In this document: piece after piece, positions 22,201-34,540 of the stretch | How the letters are laid out: every line of letters starts with the position of its first letter | How positions within the stretch are numbered: the first letter of the stretch is position 1 | Source: Euptelea pleiosperma | Lineage: Eukaryota; Streptophyta; Magnoliopsida; Ranunculales; Eupteleaceae | Assembly: GCA_035048495.1 (NCBI GenBank) | Contig: CM068542.1 | Coordinates: 38,345,109-38,409,108 of the forward strand | Reading direction: 5' to 3' | DNA length: 64,000 nt | Translations under genes and position numbers: made by a program | The notes under the pieces: generated by a model | Databases searched by the model: none | What the model was told of the DNA's origin: nothing | What the model saw: only the letters and a program-made list of their open reading frames with translations

Positions 22201-25200
22201 GTTTAATATAATAGGCCAAAGAACAAAAATTTTACAAAATAACATGTATTTTAGTGAGACGTGCGCCTTGAGCATAAGGCGCGCGCCTTACTAAACGCGC
22301 CTCGCCTTGACCCTTCTAAGGCGCTTTAGGTGTGCCTTGCGCCTGAGGCGCGCGCCTTGACTATAGAGTCCAAGAGATGGATTTTGTTGTTCCTACACTT
22401 ACGCAGATATATTATGATAATCAAGAGGCTATCTTTATTGCTAGTAATATAATGTTTCATGAGAGAACTAAGAACATTGAGTTAGATTGTCACTTAATTC
22501 GAGATATGGTTATGAGCAAGCGGATTGTTACTTCGTACATCAAGTCAGAGGATCAAGTTGGTGATAATTTTAATTAAAGCCCTAAGTCGGAGTCCATTTT
22601 CAGTTTTGTGTAACAAGCTGGGGCATGCATGATCTGTATGCTCTAGCTTGAGGGAGAGTGTTAGAGTCCATTATTGTCATTAAGGGTAGTTTGTTATTTT
22701 CACCTTTTTATGTACTTTGGTCATGTTGGACTCTTTTTCTCTTTCCTACTCTTTTCCTTTATCTTTATTCCTACAATTTTCATTCAAATGTTTTTACGAA
22801 GTTTTCAACACACAAAAGTGTAAAGTTAATAACCGAAGTTCAAAACTCAATAGATTAAAGTATTTAGACTTTAAAATAATAATCCCCCACATAAATGAAA
22901 ATTAAAATAAAATCTATGATAAATAAATACGTGGTGCATGGGTAGAGGTGTCTTTTGGACTTGAACCTCTACTTAATGTAACTCCATTAGGTTTACTAGC
23001 TATCCAATAACTTCAATCTTGAACTGTCCAACTTTATAATGTAACCAAGTCAACAAACTACACACACAACATCTCCGATACACTATCGAGCTCTTACATT
23101 TGTGCTCATTGGACCATAAGCTATTCTTAGGTATTCATGAGTGCTCTAAAGAAATTTATCAAAAAAGAAAAAATGAGTGTTCTAGAGAATCTACCTAATT
23201 CTAATAGGAAGCGGCCACATTTTCACACTCATATATGTGCTTCTATTTAAGGTGACCCGCATCTCCACACCCCACTGGAATAACTAACTATATAACATTT
23301 AGTGTCTAAGAATCAACCCCCATCAATAAGAGAGATGTGGTACTACAACATTGTAGGAATGAGCATGGAGTAAAGCTCTTAAGTACCTAAACAATCACTC
23401 GAACAACTTGTTTTTCCCATTGAAAATAGATCTTGGGATATCTAGTCACATAGGTTGGGTTCCCGATGTTGGTGATTAGTTTCTACAGGCTTTAGCCTCA
23501 TCTCCTCGATGTGTACTGAACTGCCATATTTACTTTTGACTTTACTAAGTCAATCCCAATAACTGTTTTACCTAAATATAATCAATAAATACGTCGGGAT
23601 ACAGCAGTCACAACATACATCAATAACAAATACAAGCTACTTCATGGTGGTATATCCACTAGGAAGTTATTAAACCATTTTACTTTCTCACTATCATTGT
23701 AAAAGATATAGATTCCAATTCTATGGTGAACCAAACAACAAAGTTTTCTTGGTGGATTTCCAAGATACTGTAGCACCTCCAAGAGTGAATGCATTCACTT
23801 ATGGACTTGGATTCATTGGAGTTCAAAACCAACATTCATCACTATACATTTCAAGCACAGTGGGATATCTCTTATGTAGTGATATTAATATATACCAAAA
23901 GGAGCATTTGATGAATGTCTCTCAACTTAAAAATGAAGATTCACTCGTTCCTCTTCATTTTAGGTTTTCATATTTGAATCTCAGAGAGCAGATCATAACA
24001 TTCTCATCAACACAAATAATTAGGTATGGCTTATAAACACATGTTTTAAGTCCCATTATGTTCTCTTAGGACTTGGCAAGCCTATTTTAGCTGAAACCCA
24101 CATTTAAATATACTAAGTAGCTTGTTTTATAAATCCATCACAGTTTAGTGTAACAATAAGGAATGGTTGCTAGGAATGAAGAAATATATATTCATATGAT
24201 TTCTTCCTATTTTTAAGTAAAGGATTTTTCATTTAAGCTATCTCAAATTATTTAATTCCACTCAGTGTTATTTACGTGCAAGTTCACATACACAAAACAT
24301 GTTGGCCATGTGATAAATATGTAACCCCAAGAGGAGATAGTCATGGGATTTAGACCTGTGAAGTGAGGTAACATCAAATTTCTCCTAGTGGCACCACTCG
24401 TTTTCGTTCACAAAGTACTTGTGGTTCCCGGCTGATGCCTTTTCGTACTAAAATAGATGCACTTTTATATTTGGAATATAATTGTGTATAACCCATATCA
24501 GGTTGTATTGAGTAAGTTTTGTAGTACATTTGCTGTGATAACAGAACCTTATAAATCTTCTTCCTACAGACATGAAACCTTAGATATAAGTTTACATTTA
24601 TTGTCATGAGCAAAAGACTGACACACATGGTTGAGCATGTGACATTATTTTGTGTGGTGACATTTGAGAATGTTTTAAATGGGCTCTCCAGTAATCCATG
24701 TAAAATTATATGAGAATGAAGACAAAGGTTTGTCATTATGAGTTTTCTGCTCATGCGATCAATATTTGTAGTAGTATTATTTGGTCTGATGAATAAATTG
24801 TGCATGATTACTGTGGGGGAAAATTTTGGCGATCTTACCCACACAATCCCCGAGGAACCAATTGCTTTATCAACTCTGATGGATATACAGAAGGATCTTC
24901 TCCTCTATGAAGCACTCTACTCAATCCCATTCACCACGCCGGTAGGAGTGTACCTGTTGATAATACTCCGACGATCAAGTGAGAAAATCTTATCTTCTCT
25001 ATCTGAACAATCTTTCAACAAAGATTAACAAAAACTCTATAATCCTTAGAACTTGCTCTAAGTTCTAATCCTTATAATGGTTGTCAGCCCCTATTTCCTG
25101 GGGTTCAACTCCTATTTATAGTTTTCTATTTGGCAAATACCTCACTCATACGTTCCTCTTGAACCTGACCACGTGCATTCAGTTAATCAATTAAGGAGGA

Positions 25201-28200
25201 GCGTATGAGTTCAGTTAGTCAGTTAGAGGCGAACATGCGAGTTCAGTTAGTCAGTTAGACTAGACCTCACGTGTCTCACTCTAATTGGAATGACTTCGCC
25301 TCCGGAGCGTATGACGTGGATCAGTGAATCAATAAATTCCATGAATTGTATCATCTTACCTGAATCTCGATTAATCAGGCCGACTGTTGTATCTGAATAA
25401 GTTTAATCAGTCGGTCTGATTGAACTGTCTGAGTCAGCTGAGCAAGCTTTATTAATCTGGCTGATTGAGTTATTTGAATAAGCTTGCTCATTCTGACTGT
25501 CCGAGTCAACTGTATAGATTTATTCAGTCTTACTATCCGAGTCAACTGAATAAGTTTGATCAATCTGACTGTCTGAGTCAACTGCATAGGTTTGATCAAC
25601 CTGACAGTCTGAGTCAACTGAGTAGATTTGTCCAATAGAGAATCTGTTTGATTTACATGTTTTCCTAGCGGATGACACATGTCTGGCCTCGTTAGTTGCC
25701 ATCTATTAAATCTGGTAATGATACTGTGTATAACTTTTGTCGATTCTTACGTACGGAAGCAGGCTGAAGCTACGTGTCGCTTATCCAGTAGTCTGAAAAT
25801 AATGGCACCCACAATTACCATATGCAATGGACTGTGGAGAAAAAAGGCAAAAATAAATAAATACAACAAGAACAGAATATCAGGAAGGCCAAAGAATTAA
25901 AACAAAAATAAATAAATAAATTATAAAACTGTTGAATCTTAAAAATGTCTTGTATTCCATCTCCATCTTTACTTTATGTCTTTGATTTACAATCGAAGCA
26001 ATTTTCCTATCAGTTTGCAATTTCTATAAAAGAAAGAAAGAAATGAACTCAAAACCTTAAGAATCAGAATCTTCGGTGATACCCCCTATGCGTCTCTTCC
26101 CGTTTCCCTCCACTAATGGAATTGTTTTTGTATTCTTTAGAGGGGTAATGAATCTAAACTTAAAAAGTCATTTCATACACGATGGGTTTAAACCCTATAT
26201 GGTGGTAATTAGCACTATCTTGGGTGACCCCACCACAGAACCTTTAGTGGTCTATTAAGGCCCCAGCACCTAGCCATTGGATTCACTCCCTTGGCATCCT
26301 GGGAGAATTGCTTGGGGAACACCCATGATAACACTAATTGTTCTTCTACATTCGATATTAAACATGGAAAATGAGATGTTTGCCATGTTGCATGCATGGA
26401 TTATTCTAAACGGGCGAGTACCTCAAGCAGACACATGTCGGATTTTGACACTCCATGGATTCTGGTGTGGCACTTTCATAATTCTTTGTGTTTTTTCTTT
26501 CATTATTTGGAAGATAGATTTGAACTTTTAGCATAGGTTATGACTTCTACCTTTTCTAGTTGAATTTTTCTATGTTGCAAATCTAACATTACATATTACC
26601 ATATACGCATTCTGTTGTCTATAGGTATCTGAGACAGATCATAAGATATCCCATCACATTTTTCACTATTACCCTTATTATATAAAAAATAGTTACTATG
26701 CTTTATATTATTTATAGTAATACTGGGTCCACAAATCCTGTTTATCAAGGTTTGTTGAATCCAACAGGCCGTACTTGTATTGGGCTCTGACACCCACTGT
26801 ATCAATGCAACATAAGCTGTTTGGTATGACATCTCTAAAAACCTATATTCAAGCATGCATGTACAGTTATACTAATGTGTAGAATATAAATAAAAGCATT
26901 TAGTGAGACAGTATACAGAATGTATGTCTACCATTTCCTCACAAAAAACAATGCATAAAAAATTGAGTTTTTTTATAAGCCAAGGATCAATACATAATTT
27001 TAGTTTTAGTCTACATTAGAAGTTCTTGAACGTCAGGTTGCATAAGATGAGTTCTCATGGGTGTTCTAAACTGTTTTGTTAATGTCTTCCCATTTTACAG
27101 ATGTTCAAAGTACAGAGACATTTCGAAAGAGTGGTGGACCTAAGATTGTGGTGGATATCCTAAATGATAATAGTCAAAACATTGCCATCTTGAATAGTGG
27201 ATTCTCGGTTGTTGCTGCAGCTGCAACTGGTAATGAGCTACTGAAGGAATCATTCATGGACTTGAAAATTGATGAGCTTCTCATCCAAATATTGAGGGGA
27301 AAAACTAAAGGTGGCATCCAAAGTTCATATGATGCTATACGTGTCCTATTAACACCTGATGATGGCCGCGTCGTGGCTTCTCAAGTAAGTATAGGATGCA
27401 TAGAGAATATCCATCCATATGGTTAACATCCTATCTTCGTGTAAATTCATCTTTCTAAATCCTAACCTTGATATTTTAACTCTGTTGACTGTTGTCTACT
27501 GCTGCATGAGGATTTCAATATGGCCATGGTTGTGAACAGGATAAATGAATCAGATGTGTATGTATATATGTAAACACATGCAGGATTAGCTTCTATAAGT
27601 CATACATATAAAATAACCAGTTTCAAATTAGCTTAATAAGCTTTAAAATGTTTTACCCATTAAGATCATCTTAAGGATTGATGTAAATAATATCTCTATC
27701 TGTATTGGTCTTCTGCATTGGATAAACGGAGTGAAAGTTGTGTAATTTTGCTATTCCCTTGGAAATTCCCGGGCTTACAATCAATTGCACCCAAACTATG
27801 CTAGATGTTCCTTGAAGTAATTGATGGATGTATGCAACCTCCAGGTTTATGGGTATGCTCGCAGATTTGCTAAGATTGGAATTGCAGGAGCTCTTGTGGA
27901 TGCACTTCATGAAGGAATCAATTCACCTAACCTAGTTTCAGCGAGCATTGCTTTGAAGGCTGTCGCTGTCAACGTAAGTTTGTCTATTTCTGCTGAGATA
28001 TATATAATAGTTGCCATTCTTCCTTTCGAATTTGTATGTTTATACATTATTTTGATGTTGCATCCATAATTTTTCTGGTTTGAAAGGATTTCTTTTTGCC
28101 GCTTTTTTACGGTGAATCTTTTTTCATTTTCTTCTTGTTTTATAAATCTGTAATTATTTGACTGCCCAAAAGATATGTGCTACTTTGTTGTTGTTGATAT

Positions 28201-31200
28201 TTCTCTTTTCTAGTTAAGGATAGTAATAGTACTAACAATTAGAAACAAATAAACATTATCTTCAACTCTATTTATGGAAACTTATAAATATATATATATA
28301 CACAATATAGCAGTCACCTAACAAAACAATTAACCACTAAATAATCTCTTTCATTTTTTTAAATCTGTAACTATTTGACTGCCCAAAAAGTACTCTATCG
28401 TTCTACTTTGTTTTCTGTAGAGACATATTTCTCTTTCCTAGCTAAGGGCATTACTAACTGTTAGAAACGAATAAGCCTTATCTTAAACTCTATTTTATGG
28501 CAGCAGTTGACAAAAACAATTGAAGCACTAAAGAATATTACCCAAGCTGTAGCCTCTGGTGCTTATTTCAAATCTCAAGAATTATATCACTTTCATTCTT
28601 GTGCAATTTCTGCCAACAGAATGTGCTGGTTTTTGCTGCCCATTTTCTTAAAATGAGACCATGGCCATCTACTGTATCATTTCCTGTGTGGTTCCTGAAT
28701 AGGCTAGTGATTCTTGGAGATCTATTAACCACAATTGTTAGTTGTGAAACCAATAATTGATGCGGAAACTTCTTTCTCTGATTTCTGCAAGATAAGCATT
28801 ATAGTTGAAGTTGCTGAGGACTGGAGTAGATCTGTACTATTCTGACTGAAACTAATTGTGCACATGTTATGTCACTCCTTTGTTTTCAATGATCCTTTAT
28901 GACTTGTTGAGCTACTTCTGTGACCTTCTGGTCAGGGATGAAGAGTGAATCTCTTATGCCCACATGTTTCAAAACAAGACTGCTTAGCAAATTGTAATGA
29001 AGTTTCAGTTACTGATATAAAAAATGTGTAGCGAATTTGTCAAAGACAATAGTCTAGTAAACTTAAGTTTTTTTTAAATTAATTTCTGTTCTCGTATTAC
29101 AACACAGTGACTGAGTTTCACAATTGATTGTAGAACTGCATTTCTTCTAGTTGCTTGTAGAGTCTAGACCAAAGAAATAAATTTCGATTTCAAGGTTTAT
29201 TTCGATCAGCTCGGAATTGGAAATGTTTCGTGGAAATATTTCGACCAGTGTGGAAATAATACATTTTTCATGGAAATGATGGAAATAATGTGGAAATGAT
29301 GGAAATGATGGAAATAATGTGGAAATGATGGAAATATTGTGGAAAGTTTGGGAAATGATAAAACAAGCATAAAAATAAACTCATAAGCTATCAAACCAAG
29401 ATATATAACCATATGTAGTGTGGAAATGAATGACCATATCGATCTTTAATATGTTGAAGCAGGCATCTGATAGTCAGTCAAGATATAATTTAATTAGATA
29501 ACTATTATTCAATTATTTATTATAAAAAAGACATAAATCAAGGTATTAACGAATCTTTATTCACTTACATTAATGTTTACTTAATTTTTTGAATGTTCAA
29601 ATAATTTTAGGAAAAAACTTTAACCTGACCAACTTGTAGATGGGCTGAGTAATGCAACATATAATCAATTTATGCACAAGCATGGATGTTTAGGGTAAAA
29701 ACTAATGAAATTGAGGTTTCCCCTAAATTTCAAATTTTCACTCTAAATGATCTTCAATCTGTGGACAATCAAGTGTCAATGCATCATAGATTTGATGCAT
29801 TTACACCTAAACTATCTATTTGTAGCAAGAAATGATAGCAGGAAATTGTATACTTAAGTACATTTCGAATTTAAAAAAAACTCCAAATGGGATTCGAATC
29901 ATCCTCACGATCAATCAGTGAACAAAGAAATCTACAATGGATTGATCTTTTTTATGAAATAAATATATGGAAATGGGTTAAATGGATCAAATATGGATCA
30001 ATTGATCGAAATTTACTGTTTATGCAAAATATTTCGACTTGTATGGAAATATTTCGTGTATGTATTCTTTCGTTTCGGTAAACTAGAAATAGGAAATATT
30101 TCACGAAATATTTCGATAATTTCGCGAAATTTATTTCCTTGGTCTAGACAACTTCAAATTGATACCTGTGCAATTCCTCTCCCTGAAATATATTGGGTTG
30201 TCTTTTTGTTGAATCTCGGTCTGTTTTCTTGCTGCAGGATGAAATATGCAGATCAATTGCTGATAACGGTGGCATCGATGCAGTGCTACAGTGTATTGAC
30301 GTCAGTGGTGAACAAAACAACAAAGCTGTAGCTAGAGCTTGCTGCTCTTTATTGTCCAAGGTCTGAAGCATCATTTTTGAAATACTTGTGAAGTCCTACA
30401 GATGAACCAGTAGTTTATTGAATATTGGTGTTTCAGCGTCGTGACTGCACTTTTCAGATAGACTGCTAAATGGACATGCATGCTGGAGCATTTAAACCAT
30501 CCTAATTTGCTGTTGTATTTGATTAGTTGGCAGGAAGCGATGCTAACAAGAGCACTATAGTCCAGAAGGGGGGAATGGATAGGCTAATCACACTCTCATC
30601 CCGATTTTCTGAAGACCCTTTGGTTTTGCAAGAGGTATGTAAAAGTGCAAGTCTTTTATACAGCAAAAATGCGTATGAACTGTTCCTTCACGCAATGGGA
30701 GCTTGGTGTCTCACTCATGCCAACCATCCAATACTGTGCTACTGAGCATGTCATTTTGGATAGAGTACCCTTGTGGAAAGGGCAAGTCTTATATATAGCA
30801 AAAATGTTTATAAACCAGTACTACCTGCGGGCTAGGAACCTTACTCGTGCAAACCATCCAATTCAATGTTACTGAGCATAAACATTTTTGAATACAGTCG
30901 CCATTGTCCATTCATGCTAGTGACTCTAAGATGACATTTCTAGAACACTGTCCATACTGTACCGGTACCAATTGATGGATGACCTCTTGAATGGACACAA
31001 TATAAAAAACTTTAGCATTTTGCCCATCCTAATCACTTTCCTTGCGCAAGCAACCTCTTGGATGGATACCATCCTAGAAATTCTAGAATTGATCAAGCCT
31101 AACCTCTTTCCTTTTGGTCACTGCTAACTACGGGTCCTTTGTCCTTCTGTCTTTTTTGGCTATGGCCAATACTAAAAGGTGATCCTCCTTGATTGGATAG

Positions 31201-31775
31201 TCCAGATCAGTTGTCCATATGCACGTATAGAAAAGTTCCTCAACGATTACTTGTTGCATTGGTACAACTTGGTATCTAATCGCAGCTTCTTTTATGGCAC
31301 AGATTATGTCTATTATCTGTACACTGTCCTTGAGGTCCCCAGACAATGCTGCCCGTGCCATTGAAGCTGGAGCTGGAGATTTCGCAATCCAATCCATGCA
31401 GAAGTTTCCTACCGCACATCAGATGCAAAGGCAATCTTGTCTCATGATCCGCAATCTTGTGGTCAGGAACCAAGAAAACAGGCAAGCCTTTGCAATCGCA
31501 TTTTTGTTCTTTGTACTATCTTTTCTGCAGTTTCACAGGGTTTGGAGATCTGTAGAAAATAATGATTCTATAGTTACCGAAGCCTTAATTCGTTTCTTAT
31601 TTCATGTTAACCAACCAGATTTTTCTTTTTTGCTTTTTAATGAGTCTGCAGAACTATTTTGCTTGGTAATGGGATTGAGAAGATCATAAGAAAGGCCAAG
31701 GAAAACCATGAGAGCTGCAGGGATGCTGCCTCTGATGCACTGAGGGATCTCGGACTTGATAACTACAACTTGTAG
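19222..31775 (+). CDS. ARMC6: armadillo repeat-containing protein 6 homologue (ARMC6-like)
   Basis: Eight exons: 19222-19369, 19474-19797, 27101-27384, 27845-27973, 30238-30360, 30527-30634, 31303-31481, 31652-31775. They join in frame to 472 codons, close to the usual plant length. The protein starts MGPSKNLRTISQEAFEGLVR, which is typical of the family, and ends DAASDALRDLGLDNYNL. From about residue 85 on it consists of armadillo-type helical repeats such as NGGIDAVLQCI and GMDRLITL. ATG 19222 is the first in-frame ATG and starts the conserved N-terminus. All introns are GT-AG except the last (31482-31651), which begins GCAAGC. Intron 2 is 7.3 kb and full of transposons. The role in plants is not settled; family members are taken to be cytosolic scaffold proteins. 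No disabling change was seen. Confidence 0.93.
19798..20580. other. first part of ARMC6 intron 2
   Basis: No exon was seen. The stretch about 20100-20400 reads like LTR or leader debris, but no repeat partner or terminal structure was found in the window. Confidence 0.35.
20867..22775 (+). mobile_element. deleted Ty1/copia-type LTR retrotransposon in ARMC6 intron 2
   Basis: The 5' LTR (about 20867-21089) starts TGTTAAGAGTTCATTATTG and ends TTATTCTTGCA. It is followed by a primer-binding-like TAGTATCAAAGC. The 3' LTR (about 22659-22775) starts TGTTAGAGTCCATTATTG after a purine tract GAGGGAGAG and lacks about 110 bp of LTR middle. Between them only the end of pol survives: at 22377-22577 the frame reads IYYDNQEAIFIASN..FHERTKNIE, the RNase H motif of copia elements. 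Gag, integrase and most of RT are missing. No matching target duplication was found. Confidence 0.75.
21499..22368. mobile_element. hAT-like DNA transposon, 870 bp, inserted in the copia remnant
   Basis: Perfect 8-bp direct repeats TCCAAGAG at 21491-21498 and 22369-22376 flank the element; 8 bp is the hAT target length. The ends CAAGGTAGTTAAAGGCGC and, inverted, CTCTATAGTCAAGGCGCG are imperfect TIRs followed by many GGCGC words. A minus-strand open frame at 22120-21857 is acidic and includes LAWSVVARAAGVGE and SDDDG. This recalls the C-terminal tail of plant hAT transposases, but too little remains to be sure. Confidence 0.75.
22776..24740. repeat. LTR-like or leader debris in ARMC6 intron 2
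   Basis: This AT-rich sequence resembles the non-coding parts of large copia-type elements (for example around 22930-23300 and 23740-23850). I found no LTR ends, partner copy or coding remnant in the window, so this is a weak assignment. Confidence 0.3.
25375..25645. repeat. minisatellite with 42-bp period
   Basis: The words CTGACTGTCTGAGTCAACTG and ATAGGTTTGATCAAC/TATAAGTTTGATCAAT recur about every 42 bp, with roughly six units and a shorter 21-bp sub-period at the left end. Because 42 is a multiple of three, one frame on the minus strand stays open as a repeated QLTQTVRLIKL-type peptide. This is an artefact of the repeat, not evidence of a gene. Confidence 0.85.
25646..27100. other. last part of ARMC6 intron 2
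   Basis: No gene or clear element was seen. The intron ends with CATTTTACAG before exon 3. Confidence 0.4.
29163..30148. mobile_element. TIR element in ARMC6 intron 4, ~985 bp
   Basis: TCTAGACCAAAGAAATAAAT at 29163 is matched in inverse sense by ATTTATTTCCTTGGTCTAGA ending at 30148. The pairing continues with TTTCG words, and TATTTCG/CGAAATA motifs are frequent near both ends. A (GGAAATGAT)n-like stretch lies at 29265-29350. There is no coding capacity and no clear target duplication. Confidence 0.7.
31482..31651 (+). other. GC-AG intron of the ARMC6 gene
   Basis: Exon 7 ends AACAG and the intron starts GCAAGC; the acceptor is TCTGCAG. Splicing here yields ENRTILLGNGIEKII, as expected for the family. 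The only nearby GT would break the frame, so the non-canonical donor is well supported. Confidence 0.85.
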
Positions 31776-32085
31776 TCTATATGGGTTTAATCGCTGTCTG
31801 TGCTATTATCCCATTCTGGTTTTTATTGAGTTCTAATGTACCCCGTTCTGGTTTCTATTTTTCGCGTATCAAACAACCTGCCCTTTAAATATATGGATAC
31901 CGTTGCTCCAAAAAAGAAATGAAAATCTCAGTAGAGCTCAGAATCAGATACATTCAATGCGTGTTTGGACAGATGTCCTGCATAATATTGCAATCTTTTG
32001 GTTGAGCATGACAACCCCATTACTCGGCAAAAATTGTATTCTGGAGTAAAACTTCTGTCACAAGATGTTGTGACCGAAGACGGTC
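31776..32085. other. ARMC6 3' flank
   Basis: Likely 3' UTR and spacer. No clear AATAAA lies within the first 150 bp after the stop. Confidence 0.4.
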
Positions 32086-32087
32086 AA

Positions 32088-32325
32088 AACCCACAATACG
32101 GGCCATGTGGCACACTATTAGAAGGTGCTGACTGTATGGATGTTTAGCCAGTCCATCGGCGGACCTGCAAACCAAAAATCAGCCTGATTAGTGATTTCTA
32201 AGCGTTGGATTGAAGTTATTTTCATGGGTTGATTTTAGCCATAGGAATTTGAGCATTATTGAGCTTTATTTGGGTGCATAGATCCAAAGGTTGTAAATCT
32301 CTGATCAGGCTGATTTTTTTGCATG
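32088..32325. repeat. M1-family element, truncated
   Basis: Begins ACCCACAATACGGGCCATGT and runs through GGATGTTTAGCCAGTCCATC to CTGATCAGGCTGATTTTTTT. The second arm is cut short. Confidence 0.7.
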
Positions 32326-34069
32326 TGGCAACTTAAGTTGCAATTCCAACAGACCTTACAGCCTCTCGATGTGGCAAGTTCCAATCAAATTTTCCTCTGC
32401 TATGTAGCGGAGAAGGTTACATTCACTTCTTTATTTAAAAAATTTTAAATTCAAGGGCTGTCATAGACGGGAAATGTGCAATGAATGGTAGTGTATGGAC
32501 GTGATATTGTCAAGGGTAATCCGGATGGACGGTCCAGATTTGCAATGTGGTAAGAAAAAAGAATGAAGCTTGTGGTTCTGACCTAGAAAACATTTTCCTT
32601 GAGGGTCGGGCTCGGGGGACACCCATTTTTGAGTACCCAGAGAGAAGATGAATCAATGGCTGATTTTTGGTGGGGATGATCTCCTCACCATATAGATCAC
32701 CGAACAAAAAATCAGCCCATTTAGAATGTGCATATAGAAATGTGAAGTATCAACGATGTCAGGGGCAGCGTGTATTTCAAACCCCAAAGGAAGCCAATTT
32801 CAATATCAAGTAATAATCAAAGCAAAAGTGATTGAAAAAAGTACCAGCATAACAGAGACTGCATGAACACTACAGGAACATTCTGGAATAAGCCTCTCTC
32901 TCCAGATTACGTCTATCAGCAATCTGTAACCGATTCTTTAGCTTTCAAAACCAAGTTGAAATAAACATCTATGGCCCTCAACATTTCTTATATTGAGTAT
33001 AATCCACTGACCTTCTTCCTTGCAGGAGCAAGCTCCTTTTTGGCAAACTTAAGCTCATCTGGCCCCTGAGGAACACCTATCGCTCATCTGGCCCGTCGGC
33101 TTTCTCAACACTGACAAATTCCAAAGCATGGTTTTAAAAATCGAAATAATTTGGCAAACTTAAGCTTAATTATTTCAGATTTGGGTGATCAAATTGAAAT
33201 TCTAAAGTAATCTATTTAACGAAGACACAAACACGTGTGTCGGTCGACACTAATACGGAGTGTCAGACACACTGACCCCCACAAACCGATACTTCGACAC
33301 GTACGTACAGTTCATTCCTTATGCTAAAAGATATATCTTTTAAATACTTTAGTCCATGTTAAGTATACAATGTGGAACAAATGTATTTAGATTAAGCCGA
33401 TATACGTCCAATCACATAAACAATATATAATAATAGCTGAAAGCAAAACATTTAAATAAATTGAATTTTGTTTCAAAAAAGTGTCTACATGTGTCCGACA
33501 TGTGAATACGGCAAGGTGTCCGACACGGCAATTTCTTAGAAAACAGAGTATCCTTGTTACATTGAAAGTAATATAAATTAACAAAAATTTACTATTAATT
33601 TGCCAAATTCAAAAATTTTGATAAATTCATTAACTTCTGCATATTCAGTGCCATTTCGTCTTTAATAAATTATATTGTTTTTTTTCTTTTAAAATGCACC
33701 AAAAATCACAAAAGGCAGTCATCTCCCCAGAATTAGCTAGCAAACTTCAGAATGGCCAGTGGACCATCATTGAATGAGTACAAGTAAACTCATAGGCATG
33801 ACCCAAAGGATGTAAAAAGATCACACACACGCACAAAAATATATTGCCAAACACGTACGAAACGATTTGAAACCTTCAAGCTTGAATAAACAAAAGAAGT
33901 TGAAAAAAAAAAATCTTACCATTTTATATGTATCATGAGACTTTGAGAACAAACAAAATGTAAAAGCAGCAATATGATATCCATAGAGATTACTAGGAAG
34001 CATCTACATTTTAGACAGACTTCACTGTTCAAAAGGGAAATCCTTCTCTCATGCACTTACATTGGACTT

Positions 34070-34074
<5 letters not shown>

Positions 34075-34114
<40 letters not shown>
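34075..34114. repeat. (TA)n(GA)n microsatellite
   Basis: A TA run passes directly into a GA run. The intact distal copy lacks this block at the same place. Confidence 0.85.
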
Positions 34115-34115
<1 letters not shown>

Positions 34116-34146
34116 ACTACACAAACTTAAACTGGAGAGGCACCCA

Positions 34147-34540
34147 GTAATTAAAATTCTTATTAATGGGAGATACCAACCTGACCTTGGCGAAACAGAG
34201 CTTTCGCATTTCCTTCACCTTCACGCATTGCAAAGTCGGTATCCAACAACGCTCCTTTCAGATCTCCTAATTTCAACTTGCAAGCCTAAAGAAAGCATAG
34301 CATACATCATTAGAAAAGGAAAATTAAAGAAAGCATAGCACCCAGTAATAAAATTCTTATTAATGGAACATACCAACCTGACCTTGGCGAAACAGAGCTT
34401 TCACATTTCCTTCTCCTTCATGCATTGCAAAGTCGGTATCCAACAACGCTCCTTTCAGACCTCCTAATTTCAACTTGGAAGCCTAAAGAGAGCATAGCAT
34501 ACATCATTAGAAAAGGAAAATTAAAGGGAGAATGAGATCA
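34147..34540. repeat. tandem duplication of the exon-5 segment in the CYP40 pseudogene
   Basis: CACCCAGTAAT..AAATTCTTAT opens both units (34141 and 34340), and AGCATAGCA..CATCATTAGAAAAGG-type words close them. Each unit carries one complete 105-nt TPR exon with acceptor and donor. Confidence 0.85.

Noticed and set aside
24374..24844. 156-codon minus-strand frame in ARMC6 intron 2
   Set aside because: No similarity to any family I know; lies in repeat-like intronic DNA.
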